Shown one piece after another: positions 10,270 to 22,890 of a DNA stretch of 64,000 nt. The notes under the pieces were generated by a model, which saw only the letters and a program-made list of their open reading frames with translations, ran no database searches and was not told the DNA's origin. The translations under genes were made by a program, and so were the position numbers. The DNA is taken from the NCBI GenBank assembly GCA_036873755.1, contig JAVTVY010037142.1:1-64000 (forward strand), written 5' to 3'. Source of the DNA: Hanleya hanleyi (Eukaryota > Mollusca > Polyplacophora > Lepidopleurida > Hanleyidae). Positions within the stretch are counted from its first letter, which is position 1; each line of letters opens with the position of its first letter.

Positions 10270-10513
10270 GACCATTAATCACGTGAATATTGTGGACCAT
10301 TAATCACGGGAATATTGTGGACCATTAATCACGGGAATATTGTGGACCATTAATCACGGGAATATTGTGACCATTAATCACGGGAATATTGTGACCATTA
10401 ATCACGGGAATATTGTGACCATTAATCACGGGAATATTGTGACCATTAATCACGGGAATATTGTGACCATTAATCACGGAAATATTGTGACCATTAATCA
10501 CGGGAATATTGTG
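10270..10513 (+). repeat. 24/25-bp minisatellite, 10 copies
   Basis: Ten copies of accattaatcacgggaatattgtg. The first three spacings are 25 bp, the remaining six are 24 bp because one G is lost. The 24-bp period keeps open frames on both strands, but these are artefacts. Confidence 0.97.
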
Positions 10514-11205
10514 CAAGTCTTTCATCTCGAATAATGTTATTGGGTATCTTTCAAGAATGTAAGTTATATAGCGGAAAATTCATCACTTCTTTGTTTGTAA
10601 ACATCATCAATATTTTATACATGTCTATATATGTAGCATTAGGGAAAAATGAGGAAATACTGATGTGGAGAAGGTTATAGAAAAATACAAAACACCTTCT
10701 GGAATGAGCTACATTCTTCTATTCCAATAAGAAAATAAACCGGTCTTAATTCATGGCCTGTGGCTATCATTCATGCATGGGTAAACATTTTCAATAAACA
10801 TGGTTTCTTTGCCATCCAATAAAGCTTGGTTTCCATTTTGGATTTTGTAGAACGGAAAAAACTTTGAAGGAAAGTAACATTCAGTATGTAGCAAAGGCAA
10901 GGAATTGATCCAGTATCACAAAAACATTAGAGACGACTGTCTATCTATAGAGACAGTGGAGATATCCCAAAACTGGATTGCATCCGTTTCACGACAATTT
11001 GAAGTAACATCCATTGATGGAACCGTCGATCAACTGATTAACACATAAATCGAAATATTATCGTCAGGTTTCCATATCGGAGCGTCCCGTCACATCGCCT
11101 GATACATCAAACGAAGGGACCAGTTGAATGTGTAGGAATGAGTTAGATATGAGAAAAGACCACTTGATGTGTATTCAGATATATTCAAATAACAAGTTTC
11201 ATATC

Positions 11206-11470
11206 CGGCATTCAGTATTCAGCCGTCGTCCATGAAAGAATTTTCGCAACAGTAATCGGAAGACCTATTTCGTATGACAACACCAATTCCAAATGTGTAT
11301 ACATCAAAAATAATTTTCAAGATGATGGTGTCTAAGATGGTCTCTTACAAGAGAGAAGCGTTGAACAGTTTACAATGAAGTTTACAAAACACGATGATAT
11401 TCTTTATTTAAAATCCTAATCACTGATCATTATTCGTATCCAGGACTTTCCGAGTCGTTTTCTCTGTACG
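11206..11470 (-). mobile_element. RT-element 3' end copy
   Basis: Reads inverted relative to the end at 56340-56606: landmarks attcagccgtcgtcca, agacctatttcgtatg, acaagagagaagcg and tcctaatcactgatcatt. 3'-only copies like this are typical of 5'-truncated retroelement insertions. Confidence 0.7.
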
Positions 11471-11586
11471 TGTCACTTCACAAATATATCCAGGTTTATT
11501 GTTTAGGTGAGGAATTTAAGCAGTACGACGTCAGGCATTATCGGTTAGTTTTCTGGGTATTCTTGTATTCTTACCCCATTTTGAGG

Positions 11587-11835
11587 CGTTTACACTATAA
11601 CGCGTCCACGATGCTCATCCATTAACATCAGATGAGTTGTTTGAGCTGATCTGTCATAATAACTCCCGACCTAGCGTAACTAATTCCGCTTAAGCCGGTA
11701 CTAGGGGCTGTGTGGATAGTTCATAGTCTCCACATGAACATAAACATCTGCAATAAAAGCACGGCTGAAATACTAAGGCTACGCCCGATAATCCGTCGTA
11801 TTCTCGGGTCTGAATGTTGGATGCCGAGGGATGCT
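11587..11835 (-). repeat. SINE body, inverted copy
   Basis: Reverse complement of 23045-23290: matches include catcagatgagttgtttgag, taattccgcttaagccgg and attctcgggtctgaatgttg. The tRNA-like head is missing. Confidence 0.7.
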
Positions 11836-14160
11836 TTCCAATAGAGACATATTATTGCTTTTTAGTCGCCAGACGTCGTCAATTTTTCCCACCTCTTGCA
11901 TATCGCTCCAATTCAGAGTATGTATTTCAGTTACGCTTTTGGTTGCGACCTTAAAACTAAAAGATACACAGACACGGGTCTATCATGTTGACAGGAGACC
12001 TAGATTAGACATAGCGCATTGTAACAGCTCTGGTTTTGAAAATAATTTCTTGTGTTATATGTGAGGGGATCCTTAAATCTCTTATGCAAACTCACAAAGC
12101 GGTTGGAAGTGTGTCCAGCTAATATTCAATATTTCATTAAACGCCTCGATTCAATCATAATCCCGATACTCCAGATAATTGTAAAACGTTGAATTTGCTC
12201 TCATAGAATAAGTGATCATTTCGTCGATACGATTTAATTCTTTCCTCGCGGATTCGCTTACATACATATACCCATGTTAACAATATCTATGCGAAATTAC
12301 ATCTCAAACAGGGAGACTTTGACAGTTCAGTAGTCTGTAGTTCCAACCTATCAGTACTGTACAGAAAGGCTTTTCTACTGGATGGTTCTGTTCTGTAACT
12401 GAGTGGTTGGTTGGTTGCTTTGATCGGACACTCCATCGTAATACAATAGGCACCGGTCATACAGAGTATGCCGTGCAACTCGTTCCCCCACACCGCCCTA
12501 CACATGCTCCGTTGTACCAATGAAGCATAGCCACTGATGATAAATATCTGTTCCGCATGATACATTCTTATTTATGTATCCATTACTGTGTGGAAATTAG
12601 TTTTACCCACCTGTACAGTCTCACTTTTATGTTTCATGTTGCAGTTTTCCCTTGGTTTTTGCCTATCAGGTGGGATAAATTATAGAATATAGTCCATCAG
12701 TATTGTATTTCCGATGATAAATAAAAAAGTGCACTATATTGCATAGTATGAATCTCAAGGCCAGTACTGTTGAATTATTAACTGAGCGGTCAAGAACTTC
12801 AGTACTCGATGCGAAGAGCCATGAGCTCCTATATGATGGAGAATTTCCGCACCAAATTCCAGTCGGGTAAGGAGTAAGAACGTAGATCGTTAATTGCTTG
12901 CGTGGGAAGATTGGACATCCTGATGTTACGGTTGTACAATCCGTTATCGCTGTGAATGAAAGTTCATCAAAGTGAATTCCATTTTTCGGTGCACCGCTGG
13001 CACGTTTTGTTATCGATATTCATCTGGACAACACAGAGATATATTTATCAAGCTCTTTGAGATAATGGGTAGTCGCGGGTATCATTGTGCATTGTGCCGT
13101 TGATATGGGGATCCTAAATGACTTCCAACATTTCACTGTTTCGCACCGACTTAAGTCAACAAAAAGCATGATATAACCAACATCGGAAGATTGTGTATTT
13201 TCAACGGGATATATATATTGAGCACATATAACCTGGGGCAGGGGCTGATGTTCTAGCCAGCTTCATTTAGACGCCATAAACAGCGCAATTATAAATTATC
13301 ATGTACGCAATAAACAGATGGATGATGGGAGTTCGCAGGAATTAGTTTGTCATTATAGGTTAAATAATTCGCGCTTGACGTAATACTAACATATATACAT
13401 GAATTACAACGTGTATTCACAAGAGGCGTTAATGGAGGGAAAGTGGATTCACAGCTTGGAAATATATGAACTGACACTGTAGCCACTACATGAGAAATAC
13501 TGGCTTTTATGTATGTCTGATATTGGAACCACAAACTATTTGAAATCACCATTAATTACGAAGCTTCATTTACACAACACATTGGACAGGGAAAGGATGA
13601 ATTTTTGCTCATCGGTTTTCTGTTTGCCGATACCAGCATGCGGATACTATAACCTAGAACGTCAAATATTCTGGCAAATACCATCTGACTAAAAGCACTT
13701 GTTCTCGACATCATTCATGCGTTAGTTTTGCGTGGTTTATATGTACAATATTCCTTTTCAGTTGCAAACACAATCGCCATCACCATTTGACCACTACTTG
13801 GAAGAGAATATGAACCACAAGAAACATTAGAGACATGGGACAAGTATCGTGCACTGAAGGCAAAATACGATCGTAGCGTGGAATAACTATTTTGGTCTAT
13901 CTCTCATTCTTAAATGCCAATAGAATAAGAACAAGACCAAAATTGACAAAACCGAGACACTGATTTCCTGTGGGACTTGTCTTTTACAGGAAATGATATG
14001 TAAGTTACGATACGTTGAATACTTTTTTGAAAATAACCATTTAAAAAAGAAGATTCATTTTATTTATTTGTTCTTTAAATTCGAATATCTTCACAACCCA
14101 CAGATTTACAGTGAATGCGCTTTCAGCAAATATACTTTACCAGAGCTATAAGGAATACTT
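11836..14160. other. No gene recognised
   Basis: AT-rich unique sequence. Open frames up to 92 codons here (12287-12565 minus, 13289-13552 minus) show no motif. Confidence 0.5.
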
Positions 14161-14171
14161 TTATTATAGGG

Positions 14172-14380
14172 GGCCCTCGGTGGCCGAGTGGTTTAAGGCG
14201 CTTCGCTGGTGACCGCTAGCCTCACACCGCTGAACCAGCACGGGTTCGAGCCCAGCTGGTCCATGTATGAAAGTTTGTCAGTTACTTGCCGAAGGGCGGT
14301 GGTTCTCTCCGGGCACTCCGGCTTCCTCCACCAGCCAAACTGACTTGTCACCATATGAGTGAAACAAAATTACCTCCCTC
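14172..14380 (+). repeat. tRNA-derived SINE with central domain
   Basis: An A-box-like tggccgagtggtttaaggcg and a B-box-like ggttcgagccc are placed as in a class II (Leu/Ser-type) tRNA. A body with ggttctctccgggcactcc follows, resembling conserved central domains of invertebrate SINEs. The anticodon region is degenerate, so it is not a working tRNA. Confidence 0.7.
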
Positions 14381-15650
14381 CCTTTTATTATACAGGGTGT
14401 GTAAATGTGTCTACAGGTGAGCCCAGTATCTTTAACGCTCACATTTTTAATTTTCGCCTTTACCTTTATAAGTTGACGAATTAAAAATTGTGAATTGGAC
14501 GTTCAACCTTCAATCCTCATCTTTGCCTTCACGGGTCGAAGAATAGAAAATAAAAATGGACCTTCAATCCTTAATCCTCGTTCTATGTCTGACTTTTGCT
14601 CAAAGTGAGAAACCAAACATCGAAAACTTAACCATTCTTGATATCCAATGGCCGACCCTTGGGTCGACAAGGGATTGGTAATATTTGTATATGTGCTCTT
14701 CGGGATGCTGATATTTCCTAATTTTACCGGAAATGATATCTAAACAAGAATATGAGCTGTAATGCCATGCAAACACTTAATATTTGATAATATATCATTC
14801 TTTTTCGTCCTACTCAAGACATTTAAACTGCATGAATATCAGCTGGAATTGTACTGGCTATGTGCCCTCCGGTAGACTAATTGGCATTTCACCTCTCCCG
14901 AGCATCCTCTTGGCAGATGGTGTATCCCCCATCGCGAGATAGTTTGGTTCTGATTGATTTTGGCCGAAAATGCGACTCGCAGTTTCTGTTTCTTCGGGAA
15001 AATCACAGACAGAGGGAGCTACATCGACAGTAACTTAATGCTGTGACAATGGGAGAATTCTTCGGTGTCACGAGTCCATCTCACGTGATTCGAACAGTGC
15101 CAACTAAGATATACTGACGTTCAATCTGGAAAAAATAATATTCCAAAGTTGATATGGTTCTTCGTTGTCCAATAGACATCAGATATAACATTCCCTATAA
15201 TGCAGGCATAGGACGAAATGGAAAAGTGCTAACGGAGCCGTCGTAAGGTTACAGAGTCGATCATCTGTCGTAAATCAATATCGGGAAATGGGCATTTATT
15301 TGGATGAATATTTACTAGTCAGTGATACGTATTCTATTATATGAAAGGAGTCATAGACAGGGCATTACATATCATAGAATTGAAAGTTTGAGCTTATTCT
15401 TCCTATAAAAGCCAGCGAAAACTTATGCTTGGTTTCGAGAAGTAGGAGACAACTCCTGTTTCAACTCAAATCACTAATCCCATCATTAAAGTGGCCTGTG
15501 TATTTGCCATGTATATAATCGTTTAACAAGCATACCATATAGTGAGGTGGCTTAGTGAAATTATATTTACCTAAGTGACAAAAGCATGATTTTTTCACCA
15601 AAGGATCCCCTAGGGTCACTCTCTTGAAAAATCTGTGGCTGCAAAAAAAA
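14381..15650. other. No gene recognised
   Basis: AT-rich. A weak match to the RT-element 3' end (ggatgaatatttactagtcagtgatac) lies near 15300, and three TGACGT words near 15660-15685. No coding signal. Confidence 0.4.
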
Positions 15651-15839
15651 ATCACGAGTGTGACGTCACAGTGACGTCTTTTTGACGTTATACTTTAATA
15701 TGTAGGCTAAAATACAGAATATCGTCAAAGTAAGGTTCTTGAAATAAACCACCACGATTTTTCTAACTGTAACAAGCTGTGTAATCAGCAGATGTAATTA
15801 TGAGTTCAAAATATATCATTTTTCAGACTATATGGTGAA

Positions 15840-16300
15840 AAAGAGGAAACGAGTAGTATAGAAAGCAGCAATTTTGAGGGTGCGTGGGTTGTGTTTGAGG
15901 GACCATCCGTGGTCCGAATGCGTAGTGTGAGGTGTCAAAGTGAAGCTCTTGTGATGTAAACCACGACTTGAGGGATGTCCATGTCATATGTGACGTCATT
16001 GCTGACGTCAGCAGTAGTAGTACCCAAAGTGGGCATTTTGGGTGGTGCGAAGGAAGGTGTTTGAGATAGAGATGGACCATCCATGGTTCGAATGTATCGT
16101 GCGAGATGACAAAGTGAAGCTCTCGTGGTGTAGACTACGACTTGAGGGATGTCCATGTCATCTGTGATGTCATTGTTGGCGTCATTAGTAGGTGTAGCAC
16201 CCAAAGTGGGTCTAATGGGGGATGCGAAGGAAAGTGTTTGGGGTAGAGATGGGCCATCCGTGGACCGAATGCGTCGTGTGAGTTCTTGGAGCAACGACCG
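15840..16300 (-). repeat. Tandem CRE units of inverted copy
   Basis: Two units of about 180 bp related to 3016-3600. The first keeps two TGACGTCA sites (15991-15998, 16003-16010); in the second they are mutated. Confidence 0.8.
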
Positions 16301-16309
16301 CCAATGCCA

Positions 16310-16500
16310 AGCTTAACGCTTCAACGCCCTGGTGAAATAGCTCAGAAGCTCTGATTTTCTAGATATTTTATGGAATTGTCACTAATTCATCAAAATGCAG
16401 TGACGCTCGTCAGCGCCCGTTGTTACGGTTTAACGCCCTATCCGTATGCCTTAACGCCCGTCTCAGCGCCTTAACACCCGTCTCAACGCCTTAACGCCTT
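16310..16500 (-). promoter_or_regulatory. Regulatory repeat, copy 3 (inverted)
   Basis: The reverse complement matches 1796-1949: ccctggtgaa, tcagaagctctgattt and gcagtgacgctcgtcagcgc. It is extended by extra TTAACGCCCG words up to 16500. Confidence 0.75.
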
Positions 16501-16665
16501 ATCCTAATGACCTAACGTGCATATATCAGTCAATCGGCAGGCTGGGGAAGTAACCAATCAGTGCAGCCATAAGGGCATTCACGGCGTACACACCGTGACA
16601 TGTAAAAGCATGTAAAAAAATGTAGCGCTATATATGACTCTTTATGTTCATCATAATCAACGTTG

Positions 16666-16736
16666 GTCAGGATGGCCGAGTGGCCTAAGGCGCCAGTCTA
16701 CATATTTGGGACGTGGGTTCGAATCCCACTTCTGAA
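16666..16736 (+). pseudogene. Truncated tRNA-Leu-like sequence
   Basis: The acceptor-D region (GTCAGGATGGCCGAGTGG) and T-arm (GTGGGTTCGAATCCCAC) are excellent. The anticodon arm and variable arm have collapsed to a short stretch, and no CAA anticodon remains. About 165 bp downstream lies a fuller copy, with similar flanks before each, so a local tandem duplication is likely. Confidence 0.6.
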
Positions 16737-16830
16737 ACACACCTGTTTCGTTATTCTTCGCCATGTTGCAAAACCATTGTACAAATATAGCACAATATAT
16801 GAATCATTATGACCACGATAACCACCTTTG

Positions 16831-16947
16831 GTCAGGATGGCCGAGTGGTCTAAGGTGCCAGTCTCAAGATCTATGAAATTGTCTTCTCCGGGGTATCGGT
16901 ATACTGGTCTGCAGATGCGGGCGTGGGTTCGAATCTCACTCCTGACT
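16831..16947 (+). tRNA. tRNA-Leu(CAA)-like gene with intron-like insert
   Basis: The acceptor stem GTCAGGA/TCCTGAC is perfect. The D-arm (TGGCCGAGTGGTCTAAGG) and T-arm are in place. A CAAG at the anticodon is followed by about 38 extra bases where eukaryotic tRNA-Leu(CAA) genes carry an intron, then a long variable arm. The anticodon stem pairs poorly, the B box has one mismatch, and no T-run terminator lies close downstream. It may therefore be a pseudogene or a SINE founder. Confidence 0.55.
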
Positions 16948-17440
16948 TCGCACCATTTACTGGTCACACGGAGTCATAGAAAGGAGAATGTTGTTGAGAT
17001 AGTGTAGTCTCTCAATTTCGGGTAAATAAAGTCAACTATATTAACCCAGTTTAGTGTTACAGAAATCAGAAACTATCAGGGTTAATTTTTCGGGGAATTT
17101 TCTGGGAAACCCCTGTTCTATTTATAGATCACTTGGGAGTAGTAGAGAAAGGGGAGGTTCGGGGGTGCAAACAAGCGCGTTTGGAGAGGTGGCCATGTTC
17201 ACTCTAGCTACCTGGTAGAGATACCTCAGCGTATCCCGAAGTGACGTCACAGAGGTCATATGCAAATTTTTAGGTCAACTTGGAGTCGCGGTGGACCAAC
17301 GCCTCAATACTATGTTAATGACTTAACGCTTTATCTTAACGCCATAACGCCCTAGCAAAACGCCCTGACGCCATGATGTAGAAAGATGAGAGAACAACAA
17401 GAATGACAGGTCAATCATGTTATTAGTCCCTCCAGTACAT

Positions 17441-17640
17441 CATACCCACGCTGGGGGAGCCGCGTTGGGTATGTTTAAAATTCAAGTAGGCTCTTATCCA
17501 ACTAGAAATCGTCATTTGAGAAAGTTTAATCTTCGGTCATAATCGCTTTTGGCCTAAGCGTCGTCAGGCAGGCAAGGATACTGTAACGGCAGCATGTCCT
17601 GAAACACTTGTTTGCACATTTAGGGCGTAGAAAGTAGGGT
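17441..17640 (-). pseudogene. Remnant of second gene's 3' end and hairpin
   Basis: The reverse complement matches 2500-2760: caggacatgctgcc, cctgacgac and the CATACCC hairpin. The frame is disrupted, and AATAAA has decayed to AATAAC. Confidence 0.65.
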
Positions 17641-18454
17641 GGTCATTCTTGAGGTGCACAGGGATATATTTGAGAGATTGAGGTTCTATATCTCATCCAA
17701 AGATGAAGTGTAGGGTGACATCTTGAAGCTCTCGTGGTGTAGACCACGACTTGAGTGATTCCCATGGCATCTGCGACGTCATTGGTGATGTCATCAGTAC
17801 GATTGGTGGCGAAATTTTGATTAGTCGACCAATACATATGGACTGATAATCCCTATATGTACAGACACCACCACCACCACACACCACCACCCCCAAGCGT
17901 TGACGCCCGTCATCGCTCGGTGGTGGTGGTAGATCCCCTAGGGCAGAGCTCTTGGATGGAGCGCTCGGGGCTGTTGGAGTCTGAGCTTGGAGCTCTTGGA
18001 GGGCAGAGCTCAGAAGTGACGTCATCGTAGGCATGCGCACACCAGGGGAGCTAACTGCAGAGATAATCTAGGCAGTGCGTTGTTTACAGATTTCACAACC
18101 TTCCTGAATGTTTACATGCACCGATACACTGTATGTAAACTGAGTATGTGGTGAATAAAACATTATTTATTCATTAAAAGGTTATGGCAGCTGATAAAGT
18201 GAACTAATTAGACTGTGATGTATTAACCTCACAAAATATAAGAGATAGGTTGCTGTTTATTGTATCTCGGTAAAAAATTGTGTTAAACTGATGAAAATGT
18301 CCAAACATAATTCTCAATTTGGTGACCATTTTGAATTCACCAGAGCTGGACTATATTGTTACGGTACATATACTGAACATCAGCATCATGTGCCTTTTAT
18401 GTAAAGGTTTTCACTATATGAAATAGAAATGCGTACAAAGGGTAGGTGGTTAGC

Positions 18455-19005
18455 TTAACCCTATCTGGCCTGGGCTTTTTGGGACCTGTTGTGGCCTTGG
18501 GGGGGGGGCGAAATGGCTCCCCTCTAATTATTTTTCTTACCTCTTGAGCTCGAGGGCTGAAACTTACCACACTATACCCTTGGGTCAACCTCTACCAGAA
18601 AATGTGAACAAAATCGAAGATGGCCGCTTTGATGACGTCACAGTGACATCATTTTCAAAAACGGCATTTTTTTGCTCGATTTTTCAGTCAGATTTTCTGA
18701 TTATTTTTTTTATGCAATTTCTCCTAAATATCTGCATGATAAATTAGTAAATATTAATGAGATGTGAAATAAAATAGGTTTTGCCCACTTTTCGTCGAGA
18801 AAAAGCAGAAATTTTGAAGAAATATGAAAACACATCCCTTCTCTGGGACTCCACGTGGCCGCCATCTTGAATTTTCCCATGATCCTCTGCTCGGGGGGTT
18901 ATGCAAATATGCTCAAAATGATCCCAATATAATAAAGTATAAAGTCACTGAGTTTCAGCTCTCCATTTTTTGTCGTTCCGGAGATAGCGCCAGGCCAGGT
19001 AGGGT
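18455..19005 (+). mobile_element. TTAA-ended MITE (piggyBac-like), fullest copy
   Basis: It begins TTAACCCTATCTGGCCTGG and ends with the inverted form (CCAGGCCAGGTAGGGTCAA, one change in the TTAA). TTAA targets with CCCT-type ends are typical of piggyBac. There is no transposase frame; the interior carries a poly-G tract, gatgacgtcacagtgacatc and ctgcatgataaatta. Four partial relatives follow in the window. Confidence 0.7.
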
Positions 19006-19439
19006 CAAGTCAACACATTTTAATCCCTGCCCCCCCCCTTTCCAAATTACAACATAAAACCCATCCCATGCAGAGTTCAGCTTGCAGCCGCAGATTTTCT
19101 GGGTCCTGGAACGATCACAAATCAGCATGCAAAAGATAATGCTTTTGTCACAAATGTAAATAACTTTCGATTATTTTACGGTAAGCCACTCGACTAATAG
19201 AGGAATACGAAGCATATGACTCGCTCATATTACACTACCGCCCTCATAACTTTGTGATCTTATGTCATTTAAATGTGTTATCACAACATTAATGAATGCA
19301 CTGTATATTCTAATGCATATGTGTCTCTTGAAGCAGGTATAAGCTCTAGCCAACTCAACTCTCCATTCCTTGAAAATAATGGAGCGTCTTGAAGCAGGTA
19401 TAGGCTCTAGCTAGCTCAACTGTCCATTCCTTAAAAATA

Positions 19440-20065
19440 TTTCAGCGTCGGAACAATGGAGTGACGTCAGAAGTATGTTCTAATTGGTCCCGGTGTCTTG
19501 TTACTACGGTAGTGAATGTAAGTACGGTAGTGTGAGAATTCGAAATACAGATAAAATACCGCGTTTGTTACGAAGAGTTCGATGGTGCGTGATGTGGACC
19601 GTGGTGATTACAGTTGCACTACTAAAATCAACTAGAACGTCATTGAATTTACTGGATTCCTTCTCCTTCGAATTATCGGCATGACCAGCACGATCAACCT
19701 TAAATCTCTATGACGTTGTGACGTTTTTAGATGAGTATAAACCCACTTCCGCTCATCTAAAAACGTCACGCAGTGGTGCAATGGCGGCGCCCAGTGCACA
19801 CAGTTGCGAGCAACAAATAGTCAATATTTCTTTTATTTCGCATTCTATCAACATAAGTTTTATATAATAAGGTTTGGAATACGATTGCTGATAGATATAG
19901 TCGCATTCAAAAAATAAGGTAAGTGCTCATTAAAAGAAAGAGATGGTGTGGTCCCGAGACTAAATGTTATGCTCCCTGTGCAGACAATCTGGACATCACG
20001 TAAGTCCGTCTCCTCAATACAATGGCACAAGAACAAGTAGATCTCTTCTGCCGAGAGTATGAACC
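19440..20065 (+). promoter_or_regulatory. Candidate host promoter and first exons
   Basis: It holds TGACGTCA (about 19462), ATTGG (CCAAT) near 19490, an ETS-like CACTTCCGC (19744) and a GC-rich start ATGGCGGCGCCC near 19780. Splice-donor-like gtaagt follows at about 19919 and 19999. An ATG at 20022 opens 14 codons and meets CC/gtaag at 20065. I cannot name the gene, and no downstream coding exon was found in the window, so this is a hint only. Confidence 0.25.
19718..19769. repeat. Perfect 18-bp inverted repeat
   Basis: GTGACGTTTTTAGATGAG at 19718-19735 is exactly complementary to 19752-19769, with a 16-base loop. It includes TGACGT half-sites on both arms and sits in the candidate promoter. 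Confidence 0.95.
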
Positions 20066-20076
20066 GTAAGGTTCTT

Positions 20077-20320
20077 TACCATACTGTATAAAGACTATTT
20101 TAGAGGTGTCTGTATAAAGTTACCATACTGTATAAAGTTACCATACTGTATAAAGACTATTTTAGAGGTGTCTGTATAAAGTTACCATACTGTATAAAGA
20201 CTATTTTAGAGGTGTCTGTATAAAGTTACCATACTGTATAAAGACTATTTTAGAGGTGTCTGTATAAAGTTACCATACTGTATAAAGACTATTTTAGAGG
20301 TGTCTGTATAAAGTTCCCAT
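20077..20320 (+). repeat. 44-bp tandem repeat
   Basis: taccatactgtataaag starts at 20077, 20121 (short unit), 20139, 20183, 20227 and 20271. The later spacings are exactly 44. Confidence 0.97.
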
Positions 20321-20467
20321 ACCTAGTAAATGTCTCATAAGATTGTTGGTTTGCAGAATGAGTTTATGTAATTCTGATTTTGACTGATTGTTCATCTCAT
20401 TAATTAAGATTTAATATTGCTCGTCACTATGCACCTGAAATATTACTGAATGCTACGCTGAATTCAC

Positions 20468-20487
20468 TTCTCTCTCTCTCTCTCTCA
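20468..20487 (+). repeat. (TC)n microsatellite
   Basis: About ten TC dinucleotides. From 20490 to 22880 I see no gene; the sequence is AT-rich and unique-looking. Confidence 0.95.
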
Positions 20488-22890
20488 TTTCTTGATCGGA
20501 GTAGATATCCAACAAAATGCTCAACATTCAGCATTGTTTAGGATGATATCAAGTGTATTTACCGAGTTACATTGCTAGTGGGCTTCACTAGCAACAGAGA
20601 TAATCGGTGGATCTCTCCTTCTCAAGAGGCTGCGTAAAAAGCTTTTGACATGAAAGAAAATATATGGGAAAGTCTTGTACGTTATCACCCAGGCAGAATG
20701 ACAAATTCAGTGAGCAAACATGTGCCCAGTATCCCACACAATCTTGATATGTTCTGAGAATGTCTGTAGGGATAACTGTCTGAGAGTCGGATCAATTCTC
20801 CTGAGAACAGCATATCTGGACTAGGTAAGATGTAGGTATGACAACATATACCCCTCAAAGTCTTGTATTCGGAGAATGAAAATCCCTCTTTGAATAGACT
20901 GATCGGTTGCCAATACTCCAATCTCGATACCGATAAGAAGGTTGAATCTGGCAGTATATAAAAAGTATACGTATATTATTATTCAGTTAAATCTCTATCC
21001 CCGGATTGGCGATATTGTATGGATATATTAATCTTGCCATATTTAATTTGGATCAGATATTGTTTATAATTAAGGGTTATTACTATCCATGCGTAGCTTA
21101 GAAAATGTGTTTCATATCGGTGCAGATTCAGTGTTTATCAGACTTCGATGTCCAAGCAGAGCTAATAAGCTAATTTATTCTTCACATAGAATACCTTAGA
21201 TATCGTCATAACGGATAAGATACTATCTTGTTTGCACAGTAAGATGATTGAACAGTAAGCTGATTCTGTTAGATACCCTATATGTATATAGGATACCTAA
21301 GAGGGGCTTGATTAAATAAGTCGCATACATAACATGTACATCTGTTATTGGGGCTGATGAAAATTTGTATGAATCACCTATATTTCAAATCGCCGTAATT
21401 ATCCACACATGATTATCAGCCTCGAGACACACATGCATCTTATGTGTGAAGCACGATTAATAAATCACATATAATTGACAGTATCACAGGCGCATCACAG
21501 TGTCCAAAGTTGCAGTTTATGTAGTTACAAAACGCAGAGTATGAGCTGCTCCCCTGAGACGCCGTCGAAATAATGTATTGTCAATCACTGCTGCTTATAT
21601 GTCTGATATCTTGGAGGTATGCGTGGTTTTGTTGCGCTTTAAATATAGTATTTCATAGTAAATTTTTATCAATGGGAAATATAATTTAGCGACGTCATGA
21701 CCAAACGAAGTAATTTATTTTCTCGTGCTCCACTCGGCGTCTTTGGATGTATTATGCACCAAAGTGCACACACCAAAATCCACCATTACCATATGTCATT
21801 ATTACACTGCAGTTATATTAAAACCCATGATATGCTAGAGGGTCAATACAATTTTCTAAAAAGTGAATTAGACCTAAATGTTTCGCAAAAATTTGATTCA
21901 GTATCACTCGCAAAAAATAACTTATGAATGTGTTCTCAAGATATTCTATCACTTACATATACCCAATACTCGATATTACCTGGTTCGAAGCCATTATTAC
22001 TTTTTTCCACATCTGGGAGCTTATCTCGAAGGAAGAATTTATGTTATCAGAAAAAGCGATAGAATTTAATGAGGATCACATGGGGTAGGCCACATTGGAT
22101 TCTCAGCGTCAATAGTTGGAACAATACGTCTTCTCTATAACCCACTTCACAATGCCGCTATATTTACTCATATAAAGGAAACATGGTATGATAAACTATT
22201 ATCTTAATTGGATCTCAATTTACTTCCAAGGTTGAAGTATGACGCACGGCCGACAATGACAGGTGCTGAATTTCGCCAATTTCAAATCCGCGCGGTATTG
22301 ATTTCTTTCTTCTTCATTTTGAGATGTATACCTGGCGCAAATTTCCATTTTCCATTGGGTCCGACAGCTCCATGCTAAAAGTAATAATCGTATTGTCTTT
22401 GGTGAAGAAGTCTGGTGTTGTATTGATTGGTATGTTTCGACACATCCTGCATGCTACCTTGTATAACTCAGACTGGAGTGGTCTGCAGGCATAAGTGAAT
22501 TAAAGGAGCTTGCATCGTTGTCTTCATGATCACAGCGTTGTCGGGAAGCGTTCTGAAAATGATCATGTATAGGCGAGAACAGATTCATGTGTGAATGGAA
22601 TGTGCATAGCGATTCAAACTTTCAATGAAATGAAGTATTACTGTTCTGTGGTCTTGATTGAAATCAACAGGATGTAGAATTGCTGCTTGGCATAGGCTTG
22701 AAATCTCGATTGATTATCATGCATTTTAAACTGCACGAAATGAACTGCCTCATTAACGGTGGCAGATTCTGACCCAAATAACGAAAGAGCAGCTCAGTTG
22801 TCTACTCTATGCTTGTTCACGGCACAAGCTGCAGTCCCTTGCAAGTTTGGGTATCATCGAAAATGACATGTATTACTTCGTAATTGGGAC

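Larger units (their letters stand above)
15840..17935 (-). mobile_element. Degraded inverted copy of the palindrome-ATPase element
   Basis: Read from 17935 downward it keeps several parts of the 1-3600 unit. These are a shortened GGTGG palindrome with GCGTTGACGCCCGTC (about 17870-17935), the promoter-side sequence catatgtattggtcgac (17834-17850), CRE-bearing tandem units, the second gene's 3' end and hairpin (17441-17640), the regulatory repeat (16310-16500), and two further tandem units (15840-16300). The ATPase frame is gone, and tandem-repeat sequence directly follows the promoter edge, so it has rearranged. It shows that the unit is a repeated family. Confidence 0.75.

Noticed and set aside
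10325..10534. Repetitive 64-66 codon frames on both strands
   Set aside because: Open only because the minisatellite period is 24, a multiple of three.
14172..14265. A functional tRNA-Ser/Leu gene
   Set aside because: Promoter boxes fit, but the anticodon arm does not fold and a SINE body follows.
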